Below are positions 1 to 8,833 of a DNA stretch of 64,000 nucleotides, in pieces. The notes under the pieces were generated by a model that made no database searches, was not told the origin of the DNA, and saw only the letters and a list, made by a program, of their open reading frames with translations. Position numbers and translations under genes: made by a program. Source of the stretch: an uncultured Kordiimonas sp. Lineage in GTDB: Bacteria; Pseudomonadota; Alphaproteobacteria; Sphingomonadales; Kordiimonadaceae. The number at the start of each line of letters is the position of its first letter. The first letter of the stretch is position 1. The stretch is taken from NCBI GenBank assembly GCA_947492375.1, contig CANLMI010000002.1, forward strand, positions 1,055,529-1,119,528. The letters are read 5' to 3'.

Positions 1-242
1 ATAAGGTGGAGTTCTAAATCGGGATAGAGGCTACGTTTTTCTGACCAATGACCGATAGCCTCCTGAACACGGTTTTCACCGAATATACGCTGCCCGGTGT
101 TAAGGGCCGCTTGAATTCTCTCATCCGGTTGACGCTTTGATACCGCAATTAGCTTCGGATTAATATTGCCTGTGCCTGTATGATCGTACATCGCTTTGAT
201 TGACGTTGTAATGTCGGCTAAGTTAGCTGATATATCAGTCAT
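1..242 (-). CDS. YggS/PROSC family pyridoxal-phosphate homeostasis protein (partial, N-terminal 80 residues)
   Basis: The reverse strand opens with ATG at 242 and stays open to the window edge, giving about 80 residues. It contains AVSKRQP, where the Lys is the PLP-binding lysine of the YggS/YBL036C/PROSC family, followed by the family signature FGENRVQEA. Members bind PLP in a TIM-barrel fold and buffer free PLP and amino-acid pools rather than acting as a classical enzyme. The gene is divergent from the ThiE-like gene at 315, so the two share a short promoter region. The C-terminal two thirds lie outside the window. Family assignment is confident; the symbol is left out because naming differs between lineages. 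Confidence 0.9.
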   Translation of the reverse strand, partial: MTDISANLADITTSIKAMYDHTGTGNINPKLIAVSKRQPDERIQAALNTGQRIFGENRVQEAIGHWSEKRSLYPDLELHL

Positions 243-314
243 GATGGTCCCTTGATATGAGAGCGGTCTTTGGTTCTTCGTATGTGGCAAGATTATACAG
301 AGGTCAAGAACAGT

Positions 315-914
315 ATGCGAAATAACATGTCAGTCTTGAATATCATGAAAAGGAAAGCAGGGGTTGAAACACTTGTTTTTATGACCGACCGTACTCGTGC
401 CCCTAATCCGGATGAAATATGCTTGGCATTACCGCGGGGTTCGATTGTTATCTTAAGAGACTATGATTTTTCGGGCAGAAAAGCCTTAGCAGTAACCTTA
501 AAGAAAATTTGTAAAAAACAAGGATTACTTCTTTTAATTGCAGGTGATTTTGATTTAGCAACAAAGGTTAGGGCAGACGGTGTTCATTTGCCGGAACATA
601 TGTTGTTTGAATATCGTACTTGCAGGCAGTTAAAAAAATTTTCGTTGATAACTGCGGCATGTCATAATCGAAAGTCCTTACACCGAGCTATTATTATAGG
701 TGTTGATGCGGCGATCGTTTCTCCTGTTTTTAAAACGAACAGCCACGTGGGGATTGCAGGTATAGGGGTTCATGTTTTCAGCCGGCTTATCAACAGGTGT
801 GGATTGCCGGTTGTTGCCCTCGGCGGTATTTCATTTCAAAATGTCGGTCAGTTAAAGAGATTAGATATTGTTGCTATTGCTGGCATTGACGGAATAGCGG
901 AACAAGCGTTGTAA
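315..914 (+). CDS. Thiamine phosphate synthase-like (ThiE/TenI superfamily) protein
   Basis: A TIM-barrel protein of about 199 aa. Recognisable pieces are FMTDRTRAPNP at the first strand, ADGVHLPEH, TAACHN, GVDAAIVSPVF, and LPVVALGGI near the C-terminus, all matching the order in ThiE/TenI proteins. The usual ThiE Asn-Asp-Arg near the Mg/diphosphate site is replaced by AGDFDLA, and the GPxFxTxTK loop reads SPVFKTNSH, so the active site is degenerate. It may be a divergent ThiE, a TenI-like protein, or something else. The reading frame opens at a TTG at 270; I chose ATG 315 because AGAGG lies about 11 nt before it, with ATG 282 and 345 as alternatives. Convergent with the next gene. Confidence 0.75.
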   Translation: MRNNMSVLNIMKRKAGVETLVFMTDRTRAPNPDEICLALPRGSIVILRDYDFSGRKALAVTLKKICKKQGLLLLIAGDFDLATKVRADGVHLPEHMLFEYRTCRQLKKFSLITAACHNRKSLHRAIIIGVDAAIVSPVFKTNSHVGIAGIGVHVFSRLINRCGLPVVALGGISFQNVGQLKRLDIVAIAGIDGIAEQAL

Positions 915-928
915 AACGTTTGCTGGTT

Positions 929-1831
929 TTAGAATTTCAGGCGGCCACCAAGGAAAAATGCGCGAGCACTACCAAAGTCAGATTTGTTAAGATAGCTATT
1001 GCGTTGGTCGAAATATCTTATTCCGCCTAGAATACCAAGGCTATTACTTAACTGATAGGAGGCTCCAAGTTCTACAGAAACAAAATTCCGTACCTCGTTG
1101 TTGATGCCCTGTAAGTCAATGCCTTCTTTGTATTCGCTTAGTGAAAGCTGTGCTGCCCAGCGAGTGCCTGTATAGGAAAAGCCAAAACCAAACCCTTCAG
1201 TGCCACCGTTCCATAAGCTTTGTTCTCTAATCACTGACGCGTTAAGGTTAAACCCAGAATATCCCACAGACAGCCCAACATTATATGAACGATCTGTAAA
1301 CGGATTGTTTGCATCATTGATATGGCCGCTAATATTTGGATTTAACCCTGAAAGAGAATATGCACTCTCAATAGCAAGCTCTAAACCTTTATGGTCGAGG
1401 TCATCATTATTGCCGAAAGATAAGCCAATTCTTGATGACCCATCAAAAATATTAGGGGTACTGCCTCTTAAAGAGCTATTTGGTGATAAGAGCGATGAAA
1501 ACCCGGGTCTTTCTGAAGAGTTTTTAGATGTCAGAGTTGCGATTGGAGATTTATCGCGTAAATACAGAAAACCATCATCTTGATTTTCTTCAGGATTCCG
1601 GAGGCTTAATTCAAGGCTTTCAATGATAGGCTCATTGGTTGAAGCTTTATTTGTTTTGGGTGAGGTTTTTATTTCAGCGATCATTTTATCGAGTGTTGCC
1701 AAAACAGAAGAGTTTTCACTTTTTTTGGAATCGTCTTTTTGGTCATCATCAATGGAAGCATATGCGCTAAACCCATTCAGTGATAATGCGTAGATAACAG
1801 CAATAATGCTTACTTTCCACGATCGATTCAT
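929..1831 (-). CDS. Secreted outer-membrane beta-barrel protein, uncharacterised
   Basis: A 300-aa protein with a clear signal peptide (NRSWK basic start, hydrophobic run, cleavage near SAYAS at about residue 26). A polar, Ser/Lys/Asn-rich linker of about 80 residues follows. The second half alternates polar and apolar residues as in outer-membrane strands (YNVGLSVGYSGF, RWAAQLSLSEY, FVSVELGASYQLS, SLGILGGIRYF) and ends in RAFFLGGRLKF, with the C-terminal Phe typical of BAM substrates. It resembles the Gram-negative porin-like family, though it is short for a trimeric porin. The substrate cannot be told. It stands alone between convergent and divergent neighbours. Confidence 0.7.
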   Translation of the reverse strand: MNRSWKVSIIAVIYALSLNGFSAYASIDDDQKDDSKKSENSSVLATLDKMIAEIKTSPKTNKASTNEPIIESLELSLRNPEENQDDGFLYLRDKSPIATLTSKNSSERPGFSSLLSPNSSLRGSTPNIFDGSSRIGLSFGNNDDLDHKGLELAIESAYSLSGLNPNISGHINDANNPFTDRSYNVGLSVGYSGFNLNASVIREQSLWNGGTEGFGFGFSYTGTRWAAQLSLSEYKEGIDLQGINNEVRNFVSVELGASYQLSNSLGILGGIRYFDQRNSYLNKSDFGSARAFFLGGRLKF

Positions 1832-2064
1832 GACAAACTCTATTAACTAATTAGGGTAACCTCTCACTCACATTAAAGCGACTACCCAGTAGATTACAAT
1901 ATAGAGTCTTTAAAAATCTTTAATTGTGTCTCAATAGTCACGATTATAGCGTTTTCTGGCTGGTCATAGTTGTTCTGGGCGTCTATAAACCTCACTAAGT
2001 CGTTTTTTTGTCAGATTTGTATGATGGAAAAACGAAGAATGATAACGACTCAACGGGATGTATT

Positions 2065-2493
2065 ATGACACGTTTTACCCGGCCATTATTTGTGGTTATG
2101 CTAAGTTTGGTACTTGGCGCATGTAGTATTTTTGGCGGTGGCAGCAACGATAGTATTGCCCCAAGAACAACAGCGATTGGTGTGAATGGCTACCTTTGGC
2201 AAGCAACGCTTGATACGCTTTCCTTCATGCCAATTGATCAAGCGGAACCTGCGGGCGGCGTAATTCTGACGGATTGGCAGCTTACCCCCGATGTTGATAA
2301 CGAACGTGTTAAAGTTGCGGTTAGGTTTTTTTCTGAAAGACTGCGCTCTGACGGGATTAAAGTAACTGTTATCAGACAACAGCGGCAAGGAACGGATTGG
2401 GTAACAGTACCTGTTCAGGCATCAACGGTTTTGCAGATTGAAGAGGCTATATTGGCCCGTGCCCGCGCTATCAAATCTGGTGAAGAACGGTAA
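2065..2493 (+). CDS. DUF3576 domain-containing lipoprotein
   Basis: About 142 aa from ATG 2065. It has a short basic N-terminus (TRFTRP), a hydrophobic stretch and the lipobox LGAC, giving a lipidated Cys near residue 20. The rest (GVNGYLWQATLDTLSFMP, GGVILTDW, VAVRFFSERLRSDGIKV, EEAILARARA) matches the DUF3576 family, found almost only in Alphaproteobacteria just upstream of leuS. Its role is unknown; anchoring in the outer membrane is inferred from the lipobox. The frame extends 57 bp upstream to 2008, but that start would place 19 charged residues ahead of the signal peptide. Confidence 0.88.
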   Translation: MTRFTRPLFVVMLSLVLGACSIFGGGSNDSIAPRTTAIGVNGYLWQATLDTLSFMPIDQAEPAGGVILTDWQLTPDVDNERVKVAVRFFSERLRSDGIKVTVIRQQRQGTDWVTVPVQASTVLQIEEAILARARAIKSGEER

Positions 2494-2558
2494 TAATTTT
2501 TAAGTTCATGCTATTGAATGACTTCAAATAGCTGGATAGAGATAATTTGTTTTAATTA

Positions 2559-2588
2559 TAAAGGGCCCGCATTTGTGTGAGCCCTTTA
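2559..2588 (+). terminator. Hairpin between the DUF3576 gene and leuS
   Basis: TAAAGGGC (2559-2566) pairs perfectly with GCCCTTTA (2581-2588) around a 14-nt loop. No T-run follows, so it is either a weak terminator, a processing site or a leader element for leuS, whose ATG lies 20 nt downstream at 2608. Confidence 0.4.
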
Positions 2589-2607
2589 GATGATTTAAGA
2601 GAAGAAA

Positions 2608-5172
2608 ATGTCACGGTATAATGCCAAAACAACTGAGGCGAAATGGCAGAAAAAATGGCAAGATTTAGCCACGTTTAAAACAGATAATAAATCGGACAAA
2701 CCGAAATATTATGTTTTAGAAATGTTTCCGTACCCTTCAGGCCGTATTCATATGGGGCACGTCAGAAACTATACCCTCGGTGATGTGGTAGCTCGTTTTC
2801 GTCGGGCAAATGGATATGAAGTTCTACATCCTATGGGGTGGGACGCATTTGGAATGCCTGCCGAAAATGCAGCGATGGAGCATAAGGTTCATCCTGCTGA
2901 TTGGACGTATGATAATATTGCCAATATGCGAGGTCAGTTACAGCAAGTTGGTTTTGCGATTGATTGGGACCGTGAGTTTGCCACCTGTGACCCAGAGTAT
3001 TACGGTAAAGAACAGCAAATCTTTATTGATTTTTATAAGGCTGGGCTGATTTATCGCAAAGAATCCTGGGTTAATTGGGACCCTGTTGATCATACTGTTC
3101 TTGCTAATGAACAAGTTATTGATGGTAAAGGTTGGCGCTCCGGTGCCCCGGTAGAGCGCCGTAAACTTTCACAGTGGTTCTTGAAAATCACCGATTTTGC
3201 TGATGAACTGCTGGAAGGGCTTGGTTCACTTGATCGTTGGCCTGAGAAAGTGCGCTTGATGCAGGAAAACTGGATAGGCCGCTCTGAAGGCTTGAAGTTT
3301 GATTTCAAGATCGCAGATAGCGATGAAAAGCTGACTGTTTACACAACACGACCTGATACCATTTTTGGCGCAAGCTTCTGCGCGATTGCCGCAGATCACC
3401 CTTTGTCGCTCAAAATTGCTGAAAGTAACCCTGATCTTACAACATTTATTGAAAAATGCCGCAAGATGGGCACTAGCCAGGAAGCAATTGAAAAAGCTGA
3501 TAAGGAAGGGTTTGCAACCGGTTTGTATGTGGAACACCCTTTTGATGCTTCTTGGAAACTTCCGGTATATGTCGCTAATTTTGTTTTGATGGACTATGGC
3601 ACGGGTGCTGTTTTCGGCTGCCCAGCTCATGATCAACGTGATCTTGATTTTGCTCGGAAATATGATCTTTCTGTGCAGGCAGTTGTTGTGCCAGAAGGTG
3701 AAGACGCTGCGGGCTTTACTATTGAAAACGAAGCTTACACAGGCGCTGGGCTAATCGCCAACTCTGGTAGCCTTGATGGTATGAGCGTTGATGACGCAAA
3801 AAAAGCTGTTATTGAGCTCGCCGAGAAAGATGGTTGGGGCGAGCGGACGGTTAATTTTCGCCTGCGGGATTGGGGTGTTTCACGGCAACGGTATTGGGGT
3901 ACTCCAATTCCGTTTGTACACTGTGATGATTGCGGTGTTGTTCCTGTACCAAGTGACCAATTACCAATTAAACTACCTGAAGACGTATCTTTTGATACAC
4001 CAGGTAATCCTCTGGAACACCACCCAGAATGGAAGAAAACTGTTTGTCCGGATTGTGGTAAAGCAGCGACACGCGAAACTGATACCATGGATACATTTGT
4101 CGATTCGTCTTGGTATTTTCTGCGGTTCATTACGCCAGATGAAGAGACGCCTTTTGATGGTGACACCGTCAACGAATGGATGCCAGTTAATCAATATATT
4201 GGTGGTGTTGAACACGCTATCCTACATTTATTGTACGCCCGGTTTTTTACACGCGCACTGAATAAAATTGGCAAAACATCAGTTACAGAACCATTCGAAG
4301 GGTTATTCACCCAAGGTATGGTTAATCATATGACGTACCGTGACAGTGATAATCAATGGGTTTTCCCAGAGCTTATTCGCACACGTGAAGATGGTAGCAT
4401 GTACCGCAATGATAATGGACTTGAGGTATTTGAAGGCCGTATTGAAAAGATGTCAAAATCCAAGAAAAATGTCGTCGACCCCGATGACATTATCGATCAA
4501 TATGGTGCGGATACTGCGCGTTGGTTTGTTCTTTCAGATAGCCCTCCCGAACGTGACCTTTTGTGGACAGAATCAGGTATTGAAGGTGCTTGGCGGTTCA
4601 CACAGCGGGTAAATCGGCTTGTTTTGGAAGGGCTTGCAGCAATAGCACCAATAGGCTCTGTTTTGCCTCAGTCTTTATCTGATTCTGCAATAGCGCTTCG
4701 TAAAACTGTTCATAAAACAATAAAGGCAGTTACGGCCGATATTGATGCTTTGCATTTTAATAAGGCTGTTGCACGCCTTTATGAATATGCCAATGCGGTT
4801 GGTGGTACTTTGGAAGGCGACGGTGCACCAGAAGTCAAGCGCGAGGCTTTGGAAGCGCTGGTTCTGTTAATTGGTCCTATGATGCCTCATCTTGCGGAAG
4901 AGTTATGGTCTGAACTGGGCCATGCAACATTGGTTGCTAATACGCCGTGGCCACAGTTTGATGAAAGTTTGACGGTTGATAATAGTGTTAAACTAGCTGT
5001 TCAGGTTAATGGTAAGGTTCGTGATACAATTGAAGTTGCAAAAGACATGTCTAAAGAAGACATTGAAAAGATTGCGCTTGCGAACGAGAAGGTCATTAAA
5101 TTTACGGATGATAAAACGATTCGTAAGGTTATCGTTGTACCTGGGCGGATCGTTAATATTGTAGTGGGATAG
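2608..5172 (+). CDS. leuS: Leucyl-tRNA synthetase
   Basis: An 854-aa class I aminoacyl-tRNA synthetase that charges tRNA-Leu in the cytoplasm. The HIGH-type motif appears as HMGH within [15 protein letters not shown] near residue 50, and the KMSKS loop as [15 protein letters not shown] near residue 620. Between them lies the CP1 editing domain, with the [10 protein letters not shown] segment that forms part of the editing pocket. A zinc-type Cys pair is visible (CDDCG, CPDCG). The anticodon-binding and C-terminal domains follow ([15 protein letters not shown]). Full family length. It is followed after 3 bp by lptE and then holA, a conserved alphaproteobacterial cluster that is probably one transcript. 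Confidence 0.98.
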   Translation: MSRYNAKTTEAKWQKKWQDLATFKTDNKSDKPKYYVLEMFPYPSGRIHMGHVRNYTLGDVVARFRRANGYEVLHPMGWDAFGMPAENAAMEHKVHPADWTYDNIANMRGQLQQVGFAIDWDREFATCDPEYYGKEQQIFIDFYKAGLIYRKESWVNWDPVDHTVLANEQVIDGKGWRSGAPVERRKLSQWFLKITDFADELLEGLGSLDRWPEKVRLMQENWIGRSEGLKFDFKIADSDEKLTVYTTRPDTIFGASFCAIAADHPLSLKIAESNPDLTTFIEKCRKMGTSQEAIEKADKEGFATGLYVEHPFDASWKLPVYVANFVLMDYGTGAVFGCPAHDQRDLDFARKYDLSVQAVVVPEGEDAAGFTIENEAYTGAGLIANSGSLDGMSVDDAKKAVIELAEKDGWGERTVNFRLRDWGVSRQRYWGTPIPFVHCDDCGVVPVPSDQLPIKLPEDVSFDTPGNPLEHHPEWKKTVCPDCGKAATRETDTMDTFVDSSWYFLRFITPDEETPFDGDTVNEWMPVNQYIGGVEHAILHLLYARFFTRALNKIGKTSVTEPFEGLFTQGMVNHMTYRDSDNQWVFPELIRTREDGSMYRNDNGLEVFEGRIEKMSKSKKNVVDPDDIIDQYGADTARWFVLSDSPPERDLLWTESGIEGAWRFTQRVNRLVLEGLAAIAPIGSVLPQSLSDSAIALRKTVHKTIKAVTADIDALHFNKAVARLYEYANAVGGTLEGDGAPEVKREALEALVLLIGPMMPHLAEELWSELGHATLVANTPWPQFDESLTVDNSVKLAVQVNGKVRDTIEVAKDMSKEDIEKIALANEKVIKFTDDKTIRKVIVVPGRIVNIVVG

Positions 5173-5175
5173 ATT

Positions 5176-5691
5176 ATGAGATTTTCAGTGCTCTTGTTGG
5201 CCGTATGTATTTTAACAGGTTGTGGGTTTACACCATTATACCAAACTACTGATAATGGCGCTGAAATCGGTAATGAATTATCGTTTGTTAATGTTGCTCC
5301 AATCTCTGACCGATTGGGCCAGGTGATGCGTAATCATCTTTTGACGACACTGAATACAGGTAGTGATTCGAGGTATGAACTCCGCGTACAATTGAGTCAG
5401 GATAGTTTAGGGTACGGTACACGACCAGACGCAGCAGCAACACAGGAACAACTTACTATCACGGCAGATATCCAGCTTGTGGATATTACAACAGAAACGC
5501 TTGTTTTCAGTGATAGTATGTTTTCCAGAACTTCTTTTGATCTGGTGCTTTCGGACTTTTCAAACGTTGTACAACGCGAAGATAGTGCAGAACGCCTTGC
5601 TATAGAAATTAGTGAGCGCATTCATCGGCGTCTTGCGCTTTATTTTAGAAATAACCCTGATACATCTGTGAAGCCTGCTGGGTCACGCTAA
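5176..5691 (+). CDS. lptE: LPS-assembly lipoprotein LptE
   Basis: A 171-aa lipoprotein with signal peptide and lipobox LTGC (Cys16), followed at once by GFTPLY, the usual start of mature LptE. LptE plugs the LptD beta-barrel in the outer membrane and helps insert lipopolysaccharide. The body (FVNVAPISDRLGQVMRNHL, RYELRVQLS, FSDSMFSRTSFDLVLSDFSNVVQREDSAERLAIEISERIHRRL) has the typical LptE pattern. It starts 3 bp after leuS, and its stop shares one base with the ATG of holA, so the three genes are very likely co-transcribed. Confidence 0.93.
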   Translation: MRFSVLLLAVCILTGCGFTPLYQTTDNGAEIGNELSFVNVAPISDRLGQVMRNHLLTTLNTGSDSRYELRVQLSQDSLGYGTRPDAAATQEQLTITADIQLVDITTETLVFSDSMFSRTSFDLVLSDFSNVVQREDSAERLAIEISERIHRRLALYFRNNPDTSVKPAGSR

Positions 5692-6713
5692 TGGTAAAGG
5701 TACCGCCGCGCGATATTGCCCGTTATGTTAAAGAGGTTCCTTCCAATATACGCGCCGTTTTAATTTATGGCCGTGATGATGGGTTAGTGCGAGAGCGTGC
5801 TGAAGTGATAGGCAAACAAATAGCGCCTGACCTTTCTGACCCTTTTCAAGTTGCCAGACCGTCAACCGAAGACCTAAAACAAACTCCGTCTATACTTTTG
5901 GATGAGGCGAATGCGATATCGATGATGGGTGGGAGGCGTCTCATTCGTTATGATGGAGCAGGGCAAGAAGCTGCTGCGCCCTTTAAACTGTTATTGGACG
6001 CTGAAAATGTTGAAGGTCTTGTAATTGTAACGGCTGGAGATTTGAAACCGTCTTCTGCGCTTAGAAAGGCTGCGGAAGGCTCAAAGCAATCTCTTGCTAT
6101 TGCTTGCTATGAGGATAGTGCTCGAGATTTGATGGGGTTAATTCAAAGTATCCTTTCCGGCGCATCATTAACAGCCAGTCAGGATGCGGTGCATTATCTT
6201 GCTGATAATCTGGGTGGTGACCGTATGGTTTCACGCGGCGAGTTAGAAAAACTAGTTCTTTATAAAGGATCAAGCGGCGGGCAGGTAACCTTGGAAGACG
6301 CTAAGGCATGTGTTGGCGATACGGCAGCAATAGGCCTTAATCAGATTGCTGAAGCGGTAACCTCGGGCAATATGAATGCGTTGGAGCGATTGTTGGAACG
6401 TGCCTGGACGGCAGGTGAAAATTCAATTGCAATTTTGCGGACGCTACAAAACCGACTTATGAGATTTCATCTTGCACGTGGGTATATGGATCAGGGTATG
6501 TCAGCACCTGATGCTATTGGGAAATTACGGCCACCTGTATTTTTTGGCGAAAAAGACCGGTTTCAAATGGAAGTAACCAAATGGTCAGCTAAAAAGATTG
6601 AGCAAGCGCTATCGATTTTGATGGAAGCAGAGTTGGATTGTAAAACGACTGGAAATCCAGCAGATGTCATATGTGCTCGTACATTATTGCGTCTTGCCAA
6701 AGCGGCGAAATAA
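5691..6713 (+). CDS. holA: DNA polymerase III delta subunit
   Basis: A 340-aa clamp-loader subunit that opens the beta sliding clamp. The N-terminal part has the HolA-type AAA+ fold without a working Walker A: AVLIYGRDDGLVRERAEVI, then MGGRRLIRYDGAG and LVIVTAGDLKPSSALRKAAE. The middle carries the YLADNLGGDR motif, GELEKLVLY, and the collar domain ends in TGNPADVICARTLLRLAKAA. Length is normal. The start overlaps the lptE stop by one base. A strong hairpin terminator follows at 6727. Confidence 0.95.
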   Translation: MVKVPPRDIARYVKEVPSNIRAVLIYGRDDGLVRERAEVIGKQIAPDLSDPFQVARPSTEDLKQTPSILLDEANAISMMGGRRLIRYDGAGQEAAAPFKLLLDAENVEGLVIVTAGDLKPSSALRKAAEGSKQSLAIACYEDSARDLMGLIQSILSGASLTASQDAVHYLADNLGGDRMVSRGELEKLVLYKGSSGGQVTLEDAKACVGDTAAIGLNQIAEAVTSGNMNALERLLERAWTAGENSIAILRTLQNRLMRFHLARGYMDQGMSAPDAIGKLRPPVFFGEKDRFQMEVTKWSAKKIEQALSILMEAELDCKTTGNPADVICARTLLRLAKAAK

Positions 6714-6726
6714 TCTACTGAAATAA

Positions 6727-6760
6727 AAAAGCCAACCTGAGAATAGGTCGGCTTTTGTTA
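6727..6760 (+). terminator. Rho-independent terminator after holA
   Basis: Arms 6727-6738 and 6745-6756 pair over 12 positions with one A-C mismatch, around the 6-nt loop GAGAAT. The stem ends in AAAA/TTTT and T-rich DNA follows, so it can stop transcription of leuS-lptE-holA and may also act on secB coming from the other side. Confidence 0.8.
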
Positions 6761-6783
6761 TTTTTTACGCTCTTTGAGCTAAC

Positions 6784-7359
6784 CTAGTTAAGGTTAATCG
6801 GCGCAGGAGCATCAGCGTTTGCTGATGCAGCCGCTTCACCGTTTGCATTTTGAGCTTCTTGTGCCAATTGAGACCGGTAAAGCGCGTCAAAGTTAATTGG
6901 CTCCAGTAATAATGGTGGGAAACCGCCATCACGTGATGCATCTGCAATGATTCGACGTGCGAACGGGAACATCAACATTGGTGCCTGAACAAGTAAAAAG
7001 CCGCGAAGTGCTTCTTGTGGTACATTGCGGATACCAAATATTGAACCGTAAGAAAGTTCTACAACGAAAGCAACTGTTGGTTCACCACCTTCTTCAGCAG
7101 CAGGGGCCATTGCTTTGGCAGAAATTTTCAAATCTACTTCATATACTTCTTCGTTCATTTGACGAACGCCGACATTGACATTGACATCAATAGCAGGGTT
7201 TTTGCCGTTGAGGTTTTGAAGGCTTGTTGGTGCATTCGGATTTTCGAACGATAGATCTTTAATATACTGTGCAAGCACACCTGCTTGAGGGGCTTCTGCG
7301 CCTTCAGGTGCTGGTCCGCCTACAGGTGTTTGGTCGTTTTTGAAATCATTCTCAGCCAT
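6784..7359 (-). CDS. secB: Protein-export chaperone SecB
   Basis: A 191-aa SecB, somewhat longer than the 150-170 aa usual for the family because of an acidic, Pro/Ala-rich N-terminus (about 25 residues) and an Ala/Asn-rich tail. The core shows YIKDLSFENPNAP, VNVGVRQMNEEVYEVDLKISAKA, FVVELSYGSIFGIRNVP, and FPFARRIIADASRDGGFPPLLLEPINFDALYRSQ. SecB tetramers bind unfolded preproteins in the cytoplasm and hand them to SecA. It lies next to fxsA and, divergently, the Tim44-like gene, an arrangement common in Alphaproteobacteria. It is convergent with holA, with a shared terminator. Confidence 0.97.
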   Translation of the reverse strand: MAENDFKNDQTPVGGPAPEGAEAPQAGVLAQYIKDLSFENPNAPTSLQNLNGKNPAIDVNVNVGVRQMNEEVYEVDLKISAKAMAPAAEEGGEPTVAFVVELSYGSIFGIRNVPQEALRGFLLVQAPMLMFPFARRIIADASRDGGFPPLLLEPINFDALYRSQLAQEAQNANGEAAASANADAPAPINLN

Positions 7360-7543
7360 GTTTTCACTCTTAAATATGTTATTTGGTTTTAACGTTAAAC
7401 TTTTGTCGTCTCTGGCTGCGCGGCAAATAACATACCCAGCTCAGGCAAACTTGCGCAAAGCGCTAGCATGCTTTGACCTTAGGGACAACAGCAAATCATG
7501 TTGATGGTTGCGATTTGGCCAGAAAACTTATGAATTATGTGTA

Positions 7544-8026
7544 TTATCTCTCTTGGTTTTGTTTATGCGGGTTATTATCGGGCTTCTCGGAATATTCACC
7601 CTCAATGATTGTTGTTGGTTCAGAGGGTTTTTGGTTATGAGTGTTTGGGTTATTACTTGTTCGATTGCGGTGCAGCATAATGTTTAGAATGCCAGCTTTA
7701 GCGATGCCTATCCTAACGACAGGAATTAACAGTAGGCCACCAAATATGTCGGTTATAAATCCTGGAATGAAAAGAAAGACCCCTGCTATCATCAGAAAAA
7801 AACCATGAATAAGGTTTTCGCCTACTTCTTCGCCTTTAAGCGTGGCAGATTGCATTTTGGCAAATATTTGTAATCCTTGGAGTCTAACCAAATACATGCC
7901 GGTGCCCGCGGTCAAAAGGCACAAGAAAATTGTTTGCAGGCCACCTATCGAACTACCAACGTCGATTAGCACTGATAGCTCCAACAGAGGAAAAGCAGCT
8001 AAAATAAGTAATATGATCCACGCCAT
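7544..8026 (-). CDS. fxsA: FxsA family membrane protein
   Basis: A 160-aa inner-membrane protein. The N-terminal 100 residues carry three to four hydrophobic segments (AWIILLILAAFPLLELSVLI, FLCLLTAGTGMYLVRLQG, GFFLMIAGVFLFIPGFITDIFG, LLLIPVVRIGIA) including the typical ELSVLI and PGFITDIFG motifs of FxsA. The C-terminal tail is polar and rich in Asn and Pro. E. coli FxsA eases F-plasmid exclusion of phage T7 when overproduced; its normal job is unknown. It is divergent from the Tim44-like gene at 8136. Confidence 0.9.
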   Translation of the reverse strand: MAWIILLILAAFPLLELSVLIDVGSSIGGLQTIFLCLLTAGTGMYLVRLQGLQIFAKMQSATLKGEEVGENLIHGFFLMIAGVFLFIPGFITDIFGGLLLIPVVRIGIAKAGILNIMLHRNRTSNNPNTHNQKPSEPTTIIEGEYSEKPDNNPHKQNQER

Positions 8027-8135
8027 CGCTTGTTCTTTCTGTTAATTCGTCCTATTTATTAGGGGATCAATCTGTATGGCTTCAATAGGCCGTATGAAAG
8101 AAATATAATATTACATTGGAATATTAAGAGAAAAC

Positions 8136-8798
8136 ATGGCGATCATAGACATAATTATAATAGCAGCTCTTGGGGTTTTTATTTTTCTTAGGCTTCGTTC
8201 AGAACTAGGAAATAAGTCTGGGACAGAACATTTGCCGCCAGCTGCGAACAGGTCGCCGCATGCTAATCAGCAAGGTAATACGGAAAACACGCAACTCTCG
8301 GATGTTGGCACCAAAGAGGATAGTATTGTCGAACTTGAAGGTGATCCGGTGCTTCGCCGGGCCTTTCAGGATATTCGGCGTATTGATCGATCGTTTAATG
8401 TTCCACAATTCTTAAACGGCGCTGAAGGTGCCTATAGAATGATCTTGGAAGCTTTCTGGTCGGGTGATAGTAAAATCCTTAAGGAATTTTTAGCTGACGA
8501 TATTTGTGGGCAATTTGTAGGCGCCGTTGATGCCCGGGTTGATGCAGGGCAAACTCTGGATAATCGTTTGCTTGATATTGACGATGCCAAAATTATTGAG
8601 GCTAGATTAGATAAAAAAAATGCCGAGCTTACGGTGCAGTTTACATCGGAAATTCTGGCAGTTACCCGTGATAGTGATGGGGTTGTGATAGAAGGTGACG
8701 TGTCAGACGCTGTTATTGTTAATGATCAGTGGACTTTTGCCCGGGATCTAAGTTCGCGCGACCCAAAATGGATTCTTGTGGCAACCCGGGCAGGTTAG
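8136..8798 (+). CDS. Tim44/TimA-like membrane-anchored protein
   Basis: 220 aa. An N-terminal transmembrane anchor (IDIIIIAALGVFIFLRLRSELG) is followed by a polar linker with GDPVLRRAFQDIRRIDRSFNVPQFLNGAEGAYRMILEAFWSGD and the Tim44-type NTF2-like domain (LTVQFTSEILAVTRDSDGVVIEGD, VNDQWTFARDLSSRDPKWILVAT). The bacterial relatives of mitochondrial Tim44 are typically encoded beside secB and mltA in Alphaproteobacteria and are thought to assist at the inner membrane. It heads a likely operon with mltA, the smr gene and an XRE regulator. Confidence 0.9.
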   Translation: MAIIDIIIIAALGVFIFLRLRSELGNKSGTEHLPPAANRSPHANQQGNTENTQLSDVGTKEDSIVELEGDPVLRRAFQDIRRIDRSFNVPQFLNGAEGAYRMILEAFWSGDSKILKEFLADDICGQFVGAVDARVDAGQTLDNRLLDIDDAKIIEARLDKKNAELTVQFTSEILAVTRDSDGVVIEGDVSDAVIVNDQWTFARDLSSRDPKWILVATRAG

Positions 8799-8833
8799 AT
8801 ATGCCGTAATGGGTTTTAATACAGTATGGCAGA

